Position numbers and translations under genes: made by a program. Source: Labilithrix sp. (GTDB lineage: Bacteria > Myxococcota_A > Polyangia > Polyangiales > Polyangiaceae). Taken from it: 64,000 bases of DNA. The stretch covers positions 35,559 through 99,558 of the forward strand of contig JAHBWC010000018.1 of NCBI GenBank assembly GCA_019637225.1, in the 5' to 3' direction. Shown in pieces: positions 9,017-18,119 of this stretch. Under the pieces are notes generated by a model, which made no database searches, was not told the origin of the DNA, and worked only from the letters and a program-made list of their open reading frames with translations. Numbering within the stretch: the stretch's first letter is position 1; the number at the start of each line of letters is the position of its first letter.

Positions 9017-10141
9017 ATGTCCGAGAGCCCGTCCAACGTCATCGGCCCCGACCTCCGCACCGCGCTCATCGCGATGGTGCGAAAGCGCGTCCCGGAGAGC
9101 GAGGTCGAGGACATCGTGCAGTCGACCCTCGCCGACGCGATCGAGTCGCCGCATGCCCCCGAGGACTCCGAGTCGCTCCGGCGCTGGATCTTCGGCGTCG
9201 CCAAGAACAAGGTCGTCGACTACCACCGCCGCGCCGGCCGCGAGACGTTCGAGGTCCCCGAGGTCGCCGGCAAGGCCGCGCCGCACGTGGAGGCCGATCT
9301 CCTGCGCTGGGCGGAGAAACACCTACCTCCCGGCGAGGAGAACAAGACGACGCTCGACTGGATGCTCCGCGAAGGCGAGGGCGAGAAGCTCGAGTGGATC
9401 GCCGAGACGGACAAGGTCCCCGCGCCGCGCGTGCGCCAGCGGGTGAGCCGCCTCCGCCGCCACCTGAAGACGCACTGGCAGAAGGAGGTCGCGCTGCTCG
9501 CCGCGCTCGGCGTCCTCGTCACGATCGTCGCGCTCGTCCTTCGCGAGAAGGAGCCGGAGCCGATCGCCAAGGAGGATCTCCCGCGCGCCGCCGAGCTCCG
9601 CAAGGTCGGTATCGAGAAGTGCCTCGCGGCGGAGTGGAAGGCGTGCGTCGACAAGCTCGACGCGGCGCGCGAGCTCGATCCTGCGGGCGACACGCGGCCC
9701 GAGGTCCGCCTCGCGCGCGAGAACGCGAAGAAGGCGCTCTCGCTCCCGCCGGCGCCGTCGCCGACGAGCACGCCCACGAGCACGACCGACGACAACGTCG
9801 CGCCGCCGCCTTCGCCGACGTCGAGCGCGTCGCCGGCGCCGTGGACCGACTCGACCGGGCCGCGCGGGAAGGAGCCCGCGCCCACGAAGACGGTCGCCCC
9901 CGTCCCGACGCCCGCGCCGCCGTCGTCGGCGCCGGTGCCCATGCCGAAGAGCAAGCCCACGTCGAAGATGGATTCGTGGTTCGACAGCGACTTCGGCAGC
10001 TCAGGCACGCCCGCGCCCGCGCCCGCCGAGAAGACGACGCTCGACGCGAAGGACGTTCCGATGAAGAAGACCGGCGTGGACGGGGCCGGGGGCTCGGGCT
10101 CGAAGGGCTCCGGCCCGGTCATGCAGAAGAAGATGAAGTAG
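9017..10141 (+). CDS. Sigma-70-like (ECF-type) protein fused to a membrane helix and Pro/Thr-rich tail
   Basis: Residues 10-75 resemble sigma region 2 (VEDIVQSTLADAIE, LRRWIFGVAKNKVVDYHRR). Residues 110-152 sit where region 4 should be (RVRQRVSRLRRHLKTHW). Immediately after is one transmembrane helix (residues 158-175, VALLAALGVLVTIVALVL). A helical 60-residue segment counts as TPR-like (AAEWKACVDKLDAARELDPAG), then a Pro/Ser/Thr-rich tail ends in Gly/Lys. An in-frame ATG also exists at 8942, but homology to region 2 begins just after 9017, so the shorter 374-residue form is preferred. Membrane-tethered sigma-like proteins occur in myxobacteria. Whether this one binds RNA polymerase is unknown. 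It has no adjacent anti-sigma gene. Confidence 0.75.
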   Translation: MSESPSNVIGPDLRTALIAMVRKRVPESEVEDIVQSTLADAIESPHAPEDSESLRRWIFGVAKNKVVDYHRRAGRETFEVPEVAGKAAPHVEADLLRWAEKHLPPGEENKTTLDWMLREGEGEKLEWIAETDKVPAPRVRQRVSRLRRHLKTHWQKEVALLAALGVLVTIVALVLREKEPEPIAKEDLPRAAELRKVGIEKCLAAEWKACVDKLDAARELDPAGDTRPEVRLARENAKKALSLPPAPSPTSTPTSTTDDNVAPPPSPTSSASPAPWTDSTGPRGKEPAPTKTVAPVPTPAPPSSAPVPMPKSKPTSKMDSWFDSDFGSSGTPAPAPAEKTTLDAKDVPMKKTGVDGAGGSGSKGSGPVMQKKMK

Positions 10142-10243
10142 GAAGACGTCCGCGCGTGGAGCCGGGCAGCGCTCGGGCGAGGGCGTGCGCGCCGCACGCG
10201 CGGCCTCGAGGCACCGGCCGCGCCCGCGTGCTACGTATGGAGC

Positions 10244-11713
10244 GTGAGCGGTCTTACCTTGGCGCGCGCCGTTGCGCTCGCCGTCGCGGCCACGGTCGTC
10301 GGCGTTGCGTGTACGTCGGAGCCCGAGCGCGGCGCGCCGTCGTTCTGCGGCGCGGCGCGGACGGCGTCGACGACGTGCAAGGAGCCGACGGACTGCGACC
10401 GAGCGCTCGCGACGAGCTGCGCGAGCCTCGACAAGGCGCTCTCGCCCGCGGCGCTCGTCGCGGCGCAGGACTGCCTCGAGTCGGGCATCTGCGGGGTGGC
10501 GAACTGCCTCGGCCGCGCGCAGAAGGCCGCCGCGCCGTCGAAGGCCCACCGCGACCTCGCCGAGAGCTACTGCACGTTCTGCGCGCCCGACGTCGCCGGC
10601 TGCACGAGCGCGTTCTACGCGAAGAAGTCGAAGCTCCCCGGCGCGCTCGTCCTCCCGTACAGCGCGGAGGTCGCCGCCGCGGTCAACGAGGACTGCACCG
10701 GCGATCGCGACACGTGCCGCTCGGGGTTCGCGACGTGCGCGACGGAGACGATCGCGCGCGTGGTCAACGAGACGCTCGATCCCGAGCTGGCCGACTGCGT
10801 CGTCGGCGTCATCCGCCACGACGAGGGAGGCGGGACAGGGCCCGGCGGAGGCCCGCAGGTCGCGACGTGCACGCCGGCGAACTGCGCGGGCTGTTGCCGC
10901 GACGACAAGTGCGAGGAGGGCACGACCGAGGCATCGTGCGGCGAGGGCGCGTCCGCCTGCGAGACCTGCAGCGGCGCGCAGCGGTGCACCGCGGGCAGGT
11001 GCAAGGAGCCGTGCGGCCCGAACAACTGCCAGGGTTGCTGCGACGGCGACACGTGCCACCCCGGAAACGCGAACGAGCGATGCGGCGGCGAAGGCGGCGC
11101 GTGCGGCGCATGCACGACCGAGGGCGCGTCGTTCGTGTGCTCGAATCAGACGTGCATCGACGGATCGTGCCAGGCCACGTGCGTCAACGGCTGCTGTTCG
11201 GCGACCGGCTGCCAGCCAGGCAACGCGGCGAGCGCGTGCGGGACGGGCGGCGAGGCCTGCATCGACTGCGGCTACGGCCGGACCTGCGGCTCGTCGAAGT
11301 CGTGCGCGATCGATCCGAACGCGCTCTGGGACTTCTACGTCTCGTTCGCGGTGGTGCCCGACAAGAACAAGTCGGGCGGATCGTGGGACATCCTCGGCGG
11401 CGCTCCGGACCCGTACCTCATCGCCTACTCGAGCCTCGGCGCGAGCTCGCACTCGGGCCAGACCTCCGTCCAGACCGACACGACCGTCCCGTTCTGGGCC
11501 GAGGTCCCGCTGAAGGGCATCAAGGCCGCCGAGCTCTTGAACAACCTCTCGTTCGAGATCTGGGACGACGACTACGACTTCGACGACTTCATCGGCGGCT
11601 GCAAGATCCCGCTGACGCCCGCGGTCTTCGACGGCTCGCTCCAGACGCACGTGTGCCCGGCCACCGCGACCACCGTCTCCGTCGAGCTCTGGTACCGCGT
11701 CCGCAAGCCCTGA
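10244..11713 (+). CDS. Cys-rich lipoprotein with C-terminal C2-like domain
   Basis: This GTG-started 489-residue protein has a signal sequence ending GVAC, a weak lipobox (Gly at -3). The N-terminal region holds spaced Cys pairs. Between about residues 205 and 355 are three repeats of roughly 48 residues with the pattern NCxGCC-x-DxC-x-G-x-CG-x-G-x-C-x-C (NCAGCCRDDKCEEG, NCQGCCDGDTCHPG, NGCCSATGCQPG). The last 130 residues look like a C2 domain, with WDDDYDFDDFIGGCKIPL in the position of the Asp-rich calcium loop. Likely a secreted or outer-surface protein stabilised by disulfides and possibly binding calcium. No enzyme function is visible. A hairpin follows the stop. Confidence 0.75.
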   Translation: MSGLTLARAVALAVAATVVGVACTSEPERGAPSFCGAARTASTTCKEPTDCDRALATSCASLDKALSPAALVAAQDCLESGICGVANCLGRAQKAAAPSKAHRDLAESYCTFCAPDVAGCTSAFYAKKSKLPGALVLPYSAEVAAAVNEDCTGDRDTCRSGFATCATETIARVVNETLDPELADCVVGVIRHDEGGGTGPGGGPQVATCTPANCAGCCRDDKCEEGTTEASCGEGASACETCSGAQRCTAGRCKEPCGPNNCQGCCDGDTCHPGNANERCGGEGGACGACTTEGASFVCSNQTCIDGSCQATCVNGCCSATGCQPGNAASACGTGGEACIDCGYGRTCGSSKSCAIDPNALWDFYVSFAVVPDKNKSGGSWDILGGAPDPYLIAYSSLGASSHSGQTSVQTDTTVPFWAEVPLKGIKAAELLNNLSFEIWDDDYDFDDFIGGCKIPLTPAVFDGSLQTHVCPATATTVSVELWYRVRKP

Positions 11714-11772
11714 CGGGCGCGGCTCCCGTCGCCGTCGCCGCGCGCGCGAGCTTCGGCCAGGCACGACAAACG

Positions 11773-11804
11773 ACGAGCGGCGAACCCGGAGGCTCGCCGC
11801 TCGT
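11773..11804. terminator. Convergent intergenic hairpin, probable bidirectional terminator
   Basis: An 11-bp perfect inverted repeat (ACGAGCGGCGA / TCGCCGCTCGT) with a 10-nt loop lies in the 121-nt gap between the ends of two converging genes: the Cys-rich lipoprotein on plus and pnp on minus. There is no clear T-run on either side, so termination efficiency is uncertain, but symmetry and position fit a shared terminator. Confidence 0.65.
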
Positions 11805-11834
11805 GTCGGGCCGATGGATCCTCGGCCCGTGCGC

Positions 11835-14120
11835 TCAGCGCGGGCCGCGATCGCCGCCGCCGCGCGGGCCGCGGTCACGACCACCGCCGCCGCGCGGGCC
11901 GCGGTCACGGTCGCGTCCGCCGCCACCGCCGGGGCCGCGCGAGGGCGGGGGACCCGCCTCGCGGGACGCCATCATCCGGGCCTTCGCGCGCTCGCCCTCC
12001 TCGCCCTCGGGGAGCGGGAGGAGCTCGCGGCGCGAGAGGCGGATCTTGCCGTCGCGACCGACCTCGATGACCTTGACCTCGACCTCGTCGCCTTCCTTCA
12101 TGACGTCGGTGACGCGCTCGACGCGCGTGTGCGCCATCTCGGAGACGTGGAGGAGGCCGTCGGTGCCGGGGAAGATCTCGATGAACGCACCGAAGTCGGT
12201 GATGCGCTGGACCGAGCCCTTGTAGGTGGCGCCGACCTCGGGCTCCGCGGTGAGGCCCTTGATGATGTCGATCGCCTTCTTGACCGCGTCGGAGTCGCTC
12301 GACGCGATGTTCACGGTGCCGTCGTCCTCGACGTCGATCGCGACGCCCGTCTGGTCGACGATGCCCTTGATGGTCTTGCCGCCCGGTCCGATGATGATGC
12401 GGATCTGGTCCGGCTTGACCTTGAGAGTCGTGATCCGCGGCGCGTACTGCGAGAGATCGGCGCGGTGCTGGCCGAGGATCTCGTTCATCTTGCCGAGGAT
12501 GTGCATGCGGCCCTCGCGCGCCTGATCGAGCGCCTGCGAGAGGACCTGGCGGTTCAGGCCGGCGATCTTGATGTCCATCTGGATCGCGGTGATGCCCTTG
12601 TCGGTGCCGCAGACCTTGAAGTCCATGTCGCCGAGGTGGTCCTCGTCGCCGAGGATGTCGCTCAGGATGATGAAGCGCGTGCTCGCCTGATCGACGGGGC
12701 CGTCGGTGATGAGGCCCATCGCGATGCCGGCGACGGGCGCCTTGATCGGGACGCCGGCGTCCATGAGCGAGAGCGAGCCGCCGCAGACCGCGGCCATCGA
12801 GGAGCTGCCGTTCGACTCGAGCGTCTCGGAGACGATGCGGATCGTGTACGGGAACTTCTCCTGCTCCGGGATCATCCGGACGAGCGCGCGCTCGGCGAGG
12901 GCGCCGTGGCCGATCTCGCGGCGGCCGGGGCCGCGCATCGGCTTCGTCTCGCCGGTCGAGAAGGGCGGGAAGTTGTAGTGGAGGAGGAAGCGCTTCCAGC
13001 GCTCGCCGGTGAGCGCGTCGATCTTCTGCTCGTCGGCGCTCGTGCCGAGGGTCGTCGTGACGATCGCCTGGGTCTCGCCGCGCTGGAAGAGCGCCGAGCC
13101 GTGGACGCGCGGCAGGACGCTCGCCTCGATCGAGATGTTGCGGATCGTCCTGCCGTCGCGGCCGTCGATGCGCTTCTTCTCGCGGAGCACGTAGTCGCGG
13201 ACGACGTGGTACTTGCGCTCCTCGAACTCCGCCTTGATGAGCTTCTCGTGCTCGGCGAACTTCTCGGCGCCGAGGTCGGCGGTGAGCGCCGCGACCATCG
13301 CGTCCTTGGCGGCCTTGTAGCCGTCGTAGCGCTTCTTCTTCTCCTTGATGAGCGACGCCTCGAGGATCTTCGCGTCGACGACGCCCGGGATCTTCGCGGC
13401 GACGTCCGCCGGGAGGGTCTTCGGCTCGAACGCGCGCTTCGGCTTGCCGACGGCCGCGCGGAGCTTCTCGATGAGCTCGAGGATCGGCTGCGCCGACTTG
13501 TGGGCGAACATCAGCGCGTCGATGACGTCGGACTCCTGCGCCTCGGCGGCGCCGCCCTCGACCATCACGATCGCTTCCTTGGTGCAGGCGACGATCATGT
13601 CGACGTCGGAGGCGGTCTGCTGCTCGAGCGTCGGGAAGGCGACGAACTCGCCGTTGACGCGGCAGACGCGGACGCCGACGAGCGGGCCCGCCCACGGGAT
13701 GTCCGAGATGTGGAGCGCCGCGCTGGCGCCGGTGAGCGCGAGCACGTCGGTCGGGTTCACCTTGTCGGTCGAGAGGACCGTCGCGATGATCTGCGTGTCG
13801 CCCTTGTACCCGTCCGGGAAGAGCGGGCGGCACGGGCGATCCATGATGCGGCAGGTGAGGATCTCCTCGTCGCGGAGGCGACCCTCGCGCTTGAAGAAGC
13901 CGCCGGGGATCTTGCCGGCCGCGAACGTCTTCTCGACGTACTCGCAGGTGAGGGGGAAGAAGTCGAGGCCGGGGCGCTCGTCGCCGCCGACGACCGTGAC
14001 GAGCACGACGCTGTCACCGTAGCTGATGAGGATCGACCCGTGGGCCTGCTTGGCGAGACGGCCCGTCTCGAAGGTCATCGGGCGCCCGTTGACCATCACG
14101 GATTCGCGAACGAAGGACAT
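11835..14120 (-). CDS. pnp: Polyribonucleotide nucleotidyltransferase (PNPase)
   Basis: PNPase degrades RNA 3' to 5' by phosphorolysis. The 761-residue product shows two RNase PH-like cores (ETGRLAKQAHGSILISYGD at the start; GETQAIVTTTLG and GSSSMAAVCGGSLSLMDAG in the second). A KH domain follows (RIIIGPGGKTIKGIVDQTG) and an S1 domain near residues 628-695 (GSVQRITDFGAFIEIFPG). The C-terminus is unusual: about 30 residues of Gly, Arg and Asp in RGPRGGGGRDRGPRGGG style, an RGG-like tail likely to bind RNA. The start chosen is ATG 14120 (MSFVRESVMVNGR), the conserved N-terminus; upstream in-frame codons look like intergenic sequence. It is cotranscribed with rpsO. Confidence 0.97.
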   Translation of the reverse strand: MSFVRESVMVNGRPMTFETGRLAKQAHGSILISYGDSVVLVTVVGGDERPGLDFFPLTCEYVEKTFAAGKIPGGFFKREGRLRDEEILTCRIMDRPCRPLFPDGYKGDTQIIATVLSTDKVNPTDVLALTGASAALHISDIPWAGPLVGVRVCRVNGEFVAFPTLEQQTASDVDMIVACTKEAIVMVEGGAAEAQESDVIDALMFAHKSAQPILELIEKLRAAVGKPKRAFEPKTLPADVAAKIPGVVDAKILEASLIKEKKKRYDGYKAAKDAMVAALTADLGAEKFAEHEKLIKAEFEERKYHVVRDYVLREKKRIDGRDGRTIRNISIEASVLPRVHGSALFQRGETQAIVTTTLGTSADEQKIDALTGERWKRFLLHYNFPPFSTGETKPMRGPGRREIGHGALAERALVRMIPEQEKFPYTIRIVSETLESNGSSSMAAVCGGSLSLMDAGVPIKAPVAGIAMGLITDGPVDQASTRFIILSDILGDEDHLGDMDFKVCGTDKGITAIQMDIKIAGLNRQVLSQALDQAREGRMHILGKMNEILGQHRADLSQYAPRITTLKVKPDQIRIIIGPGGKTIKGIVDQTGVAIDVEDDGTVNIASSDSDAVKKAIDIIKGLTAEPEVGATYKGSVQRITDFGAFIEIFPGTDGLLHVSEMAHTRVERVTDVMKEGDEVEVKVIEVGRDGKIRLSRRELLPLPEGEEGERAKARMMASREAGPPPSRGPGGGGGRDRDRGPRGGGGRDRGPRGGGDRGPR

Positions 14121-14293
14121 GTGCTTTGCGCTCCTGGCGCTCGCCGCTGTCGTGCGGCATAACGCCGGGCCGTTTCGTCGAGCCTTCGTTCCTCGGTTCA
14201 CGAGCGCGAAGCCCAGTCGGGCGCTCGCCTCGCGCGCATGAATCGAAGAGTGAAGGCGGCCGGAGTCAGCCCGGAATCAACTGCGATAGCGAG

Positions 14294-14325
14294 AAGGGGA
14301 CAACACGGCTTCGTGCTGTCCCCTT
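14294..14325 (-). other. Hairpin between rpsO and pnp
   Basis: Directly after the rpsO stop, a 14-bp stem with one mismatch (AAGGGGACAACACG / CGTGCTGTCCCCTT) closes a 4-nt loop. There is no U-run after it in the minus direction. In many bacteria the rpsO-pnp junction holds an attenuating terminator and RNase III cleavage sites; this hairpin is well placed for either. Position and symmetry are seen, function is inferred. Confidence 0.7.
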
Positions 14326-14333
14326 CGGGAGAG

Positions 14334-14603
14334 TTACTTGCGGAGGTTGAGCGCCGAGACGGTCTTGCGGTACCGCTCGAGGCTCGACTTCTTCAGGTAG
14401 TTGAGGAGGCGGCGGCGCTTCGAGACCATCTTGAGGAGACCACGACGCGAGTGGTGGTCCTTCGTGTGGGTCTTGAAGTGCTCGGTGAGGTACGAGATGC
14501 GCTCCGTGAGGAGAGCAATCTGGACCTCGGGCGAGCCCGTGTCGGACTCGTGCGTGCGGAACTTCCCGATGAGCTCCGTCTTCTTCTCGGTATGAAGGGG
14601 CAT
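14334..14603 (-). CDS. rpsO: 30S ribosomal protein S15
   Basis: The 89-residue protein has the standard S15 length and conserved core ([46 protein letters not shown]). S15 binds the central domain of 16S rRNA and nucleates platform assembly. A strong Shine-Dalgarno sequence, GGGGGAG, lies 8 nt before the ATG. The gene is followed by pnp on the same strand, the usual arrangement. The leader, about 190 nt from the predicted promoter, is long enough to hold the S15-binding autoregulatory structure known in other bacteria. Confidence 0.98.
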   Translation of the reverse strand: MPLHTEKKTELIGKFRTHESDTGSPEVQIALLTERISYLTEHFKTHTKDHHSRRGLLKMVSKRRRLLNYLKKSSLERYRKTVSALNLRK

Positions 14604-14799
14604 TTCAGAGACTCCCCCGGCGACGCTGGCCGCATCTGCTTTGGCGAACGGACCGGGTGTGAAGGGCTTCCTCGAGTCCCGCTCCGCGCCGTGGGCGCGG
14701 GGACGAAACCAGAGGGGCCGCGTGATGTCTCCGTAAACCCACCGGATTTCAACGCGTTGATGCGGTGAAGCCGAGGTGGGAGGAGGGAGACGAGCGCGC

Positions 14800-14827
14800 A
14801 GTATAGGCGCGGGATTTGTCGCGTCAA
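14800..14827 (-). promoter_or_regulatory. Sigma-70 promoter for rpsO-pnp
   Basis: On the minus strand, TTGACG (14827-14822) and TATACT (14805-14800) are separated by 16 nt, an unusually good housekeeping promoter for so GC-rich a genome. Transcription would start near 14793, giving a leader of about 190 nt before rpsO. The leader contains a GC hairpin (CGCGCCCACGGCGCG) and GGAG-type sequences. It lies in the divergent gap shared with the Ser/Thr kinase gene. Confidence 0.75.
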
Positions 14828-14861
14828 CAAGGCCTTTCCGGGATACGATTCCTCTCTGCCC

Positions 14862-17165
14862 ATGGGGAGCACTCCCGCAAGGACCACCCCCCGTACAGGC
14901 GCTGACGACTCATCCGGTGTCGTCGAGGGGAGTCAGGACACCGAGCGTCCGCCCGCGCTCCGCGACGCGGACGCAAGAGCGGAGGCCTCCGCGGCGCACG
15001 GAGGGGTCGCGCTCGAGGCGTTCGGGCCGAGGTCCGTCGTCACGCCGACCGGAGCGCTCCCCGTGGCCGAGGCTACCAAGGTGGGACCGGCGCCGGATCC
15101 GGGCCGGCTCGCGACGGTCGGGCCGCCGACGCCGCGTGGTCTCCGCGCCGCCCCGATCGCGCGTCCGCTCCCGCCCGAGCCGCGCCAGGCCGAGACGGTC
15201 GGCGCGGGCCGGCTCCCCGCGGCGCGGCCGCCGGAGCGAACGCGCATCCCGACGACGATGGGCACTGCCGCGCCGGAGTTGCCCGCGGCGTCGCCTCCGC
15301 CTTCGCCGCGACCTGCGTCGACGCCGCAGCCGCCTTCGGGGCAGCGACCGCCCGCGTTCACGCCGCCGAACGTCACGCGAGGCGTGGGCCCGGCGTTCGG
15401 CAGCGGGACGGGCGCGGGCCAGCTCGCGCAAGAGCCGCCTCCGGTCGAGGGGACGACGGTCGGCCTCGCGCCGTCGCTTCCGCTTCCGCTCCCGCTTCCC
15501 GTCGCGGCGCCCCCGCCGGAGCCCGCGATGGCCGCGCCCGCGCCGCGCGTGACGCTCGGCGGAACGCAGGGGCCGCTCACGCGCCGCTGCACGAGCTGCA
15601 ACGAGCTCTACCCCGCGGACTTCCTCGTCTGCCCGCGCGACGCCACGCCGCTCGTCGCCGTCGCGGGCGCCGACGCCGACCCGCTCGTCGGCGCGCTCGT
15701 CGGCGAGACCTACCAGATCGTCCGCGTGGTCGGCGAGGGCGGCATGGGCCGCGTCTACGAGGCCCGCCACCTCCGGCTGAAGGAGCGGCGGTTCGCGGTC
15801 AAGTGCCTGCACTCCGACCTCGCGCGCAACGCGGAGATGGCGGCGCGCTTCCTCCGCGAAGCCGAGACCGCGAGCTCGATCAAGCACGACAACGTCGTCG
15901 ACGTCTTCGACGTCCACCACCTCGCCGACGGGACGCCGTACCTCGTCGGCGAGTTCCTCGAGGGCGAGGAGCTCGCGGACTACGTCACGAAGCGCGGGCC
16001 GCTCGACCCACAGGTCGCGGCGAAGGTCGCGCGTCAGGTCTGCGACGCGCTCGAGGCGGCGCACGAGCGCGGCATCGTTCACCGCGATATGAAGCCGGAG
16101 AACGTCTTCGTCCTCGCGGCGTCGATCGCCGCCTTCGAGCGCGGCGAGGCACGCACGCTCCGGGTGAAGGTCCTCGACTTCGGCATCAGCAAGGCCGGAC
16201 CGGGCGACAACTCGCAGCTCACGCGGACCGGCGTCATCATGGGCACGCCGAGCTACATGGCGCCGGAGCAGGCTCGCGGACGTCCGGTCGATCACCGCGC
16301 CGACGTCTACTCGCTCGGCGCGTGCCTCTACTTCATGGTGACCGGCAAGAGGCCCTTCGACTCCGACGACCCGACGTCGACGCTGTCGATGGTGCTGACG
16401 GAGGACCCGGTCCGGCCGCGCGAGATCGATCAGCGCATCCCGGAGATGCTCGAGCTCATCATCCAGCGCGCCATGGCGAAGGACGCCAACGATCGCTACG
16501 CGTCGATGCGCGAGCTCGAGAAGGCGCTCGCCATGTTCGCCGGCGCGTCGACTCTCGGCGTGCCGTCCGGTGGCTCGATGGTCCCGGTGGGGCTGCCCAC
16601 GCCGGACCTCGCGGCGGGCGGCGCCGCGCGCGCGTTCGACGTCGCGAAGGCGCTGCTCGGCAACGGCTCGCTCCCGCCGCCCTCGTCGCAGAGCGGCGAC
16701 CTCGCGCGGACCGCGCGGCCGACGATCGTGGTGACGAGCCTCACGCTCGGCGCCTGGCTCGTCGGCGGGACCGTCGCGGCGCTGGCCGGCCTCGTGCGCG
16801 TCCTGCACGACGGTGAGATCACGCTGACCGAGTCGCTGCTCCTCGTCGTCGGCTGCCTCTTCGCGGCCGCGACGCCGATCGGCCTCTACGTGATGCACAT
16901 CAAGAAGGTGGTCTGGCCGAACAGCGTTCGCGCGCTCCAGCTCGCCTCGGACCTGAAGCGCACGACCGTGTCGGCGCTCGTCGCGTACGGTGGCCTCGCG
17001 GTGGTCGGCCGGATCGTCCACACCGTGCTCTGGCGGAGCTCGCGCGGACTGGCGAGCGGGTTCTGGGACATCGCGCTCTTCTTCTTCAGCGTGGTCGCCG
17101 CGCTGACGATCGGCGGCTTCGCTCCTCTCTTGCGTAACCTCCGCCGACGCCGCCGACGTGACTGA
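14862..17165 (+). CDS. Hanks-type Ser/Thr protein kinase with zinc ribbon and C-terminal membrane segments
   Basis: This 767-residue protein has a disordered Pro/Ala-rich N-terminus of about 240 residues. A short Cys ribbon ([19 protein letters not shown], residues 243-261) is followed by a kinase domain at about 277-560. Catalytic features are intact: glycine loop [11 protein letters not shown], Lys314 (FAVKCLH), HRD 407-409 (HRDMKPEN), DFG at 439, and an activation segment with [10 protein letters not shown]. After a linker come about four hydrophobic segments between residues 620 and 755, so the kinase is membrane-bound by its C-terminus. Its stop overlaps the next gene by 8 nt. Targets are unknown. 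The downstream zinc-ribbon protein is the nearest candidate partner. Confidence 0.9.
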   Translation: MGSTPARTTPRTGADDSSGVVEGSQDTERPPALRDADARAEASAAHGGVALEAFGPRSVVTPTGALPVAEATKVGPAPDPGRLATVGPPTPRGLRAAPIARPLPPEPRQAETVGAGRLPAARPPERTRIPTTMGTAAPELPAASPPPSPRPASTPQPPSGQRPPAFTPPNVTRGVGPAFGSGTGAGQLAQEPPPVEGTTVGLAPSLPLPLPLPVAAPPPEPAMAAPAPRVTLGGTQGPLTRRCTSCNELYPADFLVCPRDATPLVAVAGADADPLVGALVGETYQIVRVVGEGGMGRVYEARHLRLKERRFAVKCLHSDLARNAEMAARFLREAETASSIKHDNVVDVFDVHHLADGTPYLVGEFLEGEELADYVTKRGPLDPQVAAKVARQVCDALEAAHERGIVHRDMKPENVFVLAASIAAFERGEARTLRVKVLDFGISKAGPGDNSQLTRTGVIMGTPSYMAPEQARGRPVDHRADVYSLGACLYFMVTGKRPFDSDDPTSTLSMVLTEDPVRPREIDQRIPEMLELIIQRAMAKDANDRYASMRELEKALAMFAGASTLGVPSGGSMVPVGLPTPDLAAGGAARAFDVAKALLGNGSLPPPSSQSGDLARTARPTIVVTSLTLGAWLVGGTVAALAGLVRVLHDGEITLTESLLLVVGCLFAAATPIGLYVMHIKKVVWPNSVRALQLASDLKRTTVSALVAYGGLAVVGRIVHTVLWRSSRGLASGFWDIALFFFSVVAALTIGGFAPLLRNLRRRRRRD

Positions 17166-18102
17166 CGTGGCCGACGCGTCCTGCGCCGTGTGCGGGGGCG
17201 ATCTCCCGAGCGGGTTTCCGGGGGCGACGGTCACGTGTACGTGCGGGGCGCGCGCGACGCATCCTCCCGTTCCGTCGCGCGCGACGCGGCCGTCGATCGG
17301 CGCGGAGCGGCCGCGCGCGGCGTCCGACGCCCGCGCCGCGGGACCGACCGCGGGTGGCCCGTACCGCGCAGCCGGCGCCGTCGCGCCGACCTCGCTCGAG
17401 ATGCGCTGTCCGTACTGTGGCCACACGTGCTCGTCGGCGCTCCGCGTCTGCCCGAGCTGCGACGTCCGCTTCGACAGCGTCCGCTGCGCGTCCTGCTACA
17501 CGCTCCAGCCGCCGGGAACGTTCGTGTGCGGGCGGTGCGGTCGCGCGCTCGAGCTCGAGCCGGTGCTCGACGTGACCGATGCGCCGTGCCCGCGTTGCGT
17601 GACGCCGCTCGAGGCGGCGGGCGGCGCGGGGGAGTGGGTGGACGCGCGGCTGCACGAGTGTCCGCGCTGCGGGGGGATGTTCGTGCCGCGCGACGCGCTC
17701 GCCGACATCCTCTGCCGCGCGGAGCAGAGCGGCTCGTTCGCCCCCGCGCCCGAGCGCGCCGCCGTCGTCGCGCTCGACCAGGTGACGTACATCCCGTGCC
17801 CGCTGTGCCGCTCGTCGATGAACCGGATGAACTTCGGCAAGGTCTCCGGCGTCATCGTCGACGTGTGTCGCGCGCACGGGACGTGGTTCGACGGCGGCGA
17901 GCTCACGCGCGTCGTCGCCTTCGCGGCCAGCGGCGGTCTCGTCAGGACGCGGGCGCGCGAGGAGCAAGAGCAGAAGGACCGCGCGGAGCTCGCGCGGGCG
18001 GCGTTCGTCCCGCCGCCGCAGGCCGTCGCGCTCGAGCGGTTCCGCGATCGCGAGCGGCTCGAGGAGTGGCGCACGTTCCTCGGGGCGCTGTTCTCGTGGT
18101 GA
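17158..18102 (+). CDS. Multi-zinc-ribbon protein with TFIIB-type zinc fingers
   Basis: The 314-residue protein holds many CxxC knuckles: CAVCGG, CTCG, CPYCGHTC, CPSC, CASC, CGRCG, CPRC, CPRCGG, CPLC. The last two blocks fit the zf-TFIIB family (LHECPRCGGMFVPRDAL and VDVCRAHGTWFDGGEL), small zinc ribbons found in proteins of unknown function. The C-terminal 50 residues are charged and helical. The GTG start at 17158 lies inside the end of the kinase gene, and its stop overlaps a possible GTG start of the next gene, so the three genes form one coupled operon. There is no signal peptide; it is probably cytoplasmic. Role unknown, possibly a kinase substrate or scaffold. Confidence 0.8.
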   Translation: MTDVADASCAVCGGDLPSGFPGATVTCTCGARATHPPVPSRATRPSIGAERPRAASDARAAGPTAGGPYRAAGAVAPTSLEMRCPYCGHTCSSALRVCPSCDVRFDSVRCASCYTLQPPGTFVCGRCGRALELEPVLDVTDAPCPRCVTPLEAAGGAGEWVDARLHECPRCGGMFVPRDALADILCRAEQSGSFAPAPERAAVVALDQVTYIPCPLCRSSMNRMNFGKVSGVIVDVCRAHGTWFDGGELTRVVAFAASGGLVRTRAREEQEQKDRAELARAAFVPPPQAVALERFRDRERLEEWRTFLGALFSW

Positions 18103-18119
18103 AGACCGAGAGGGAGCTC

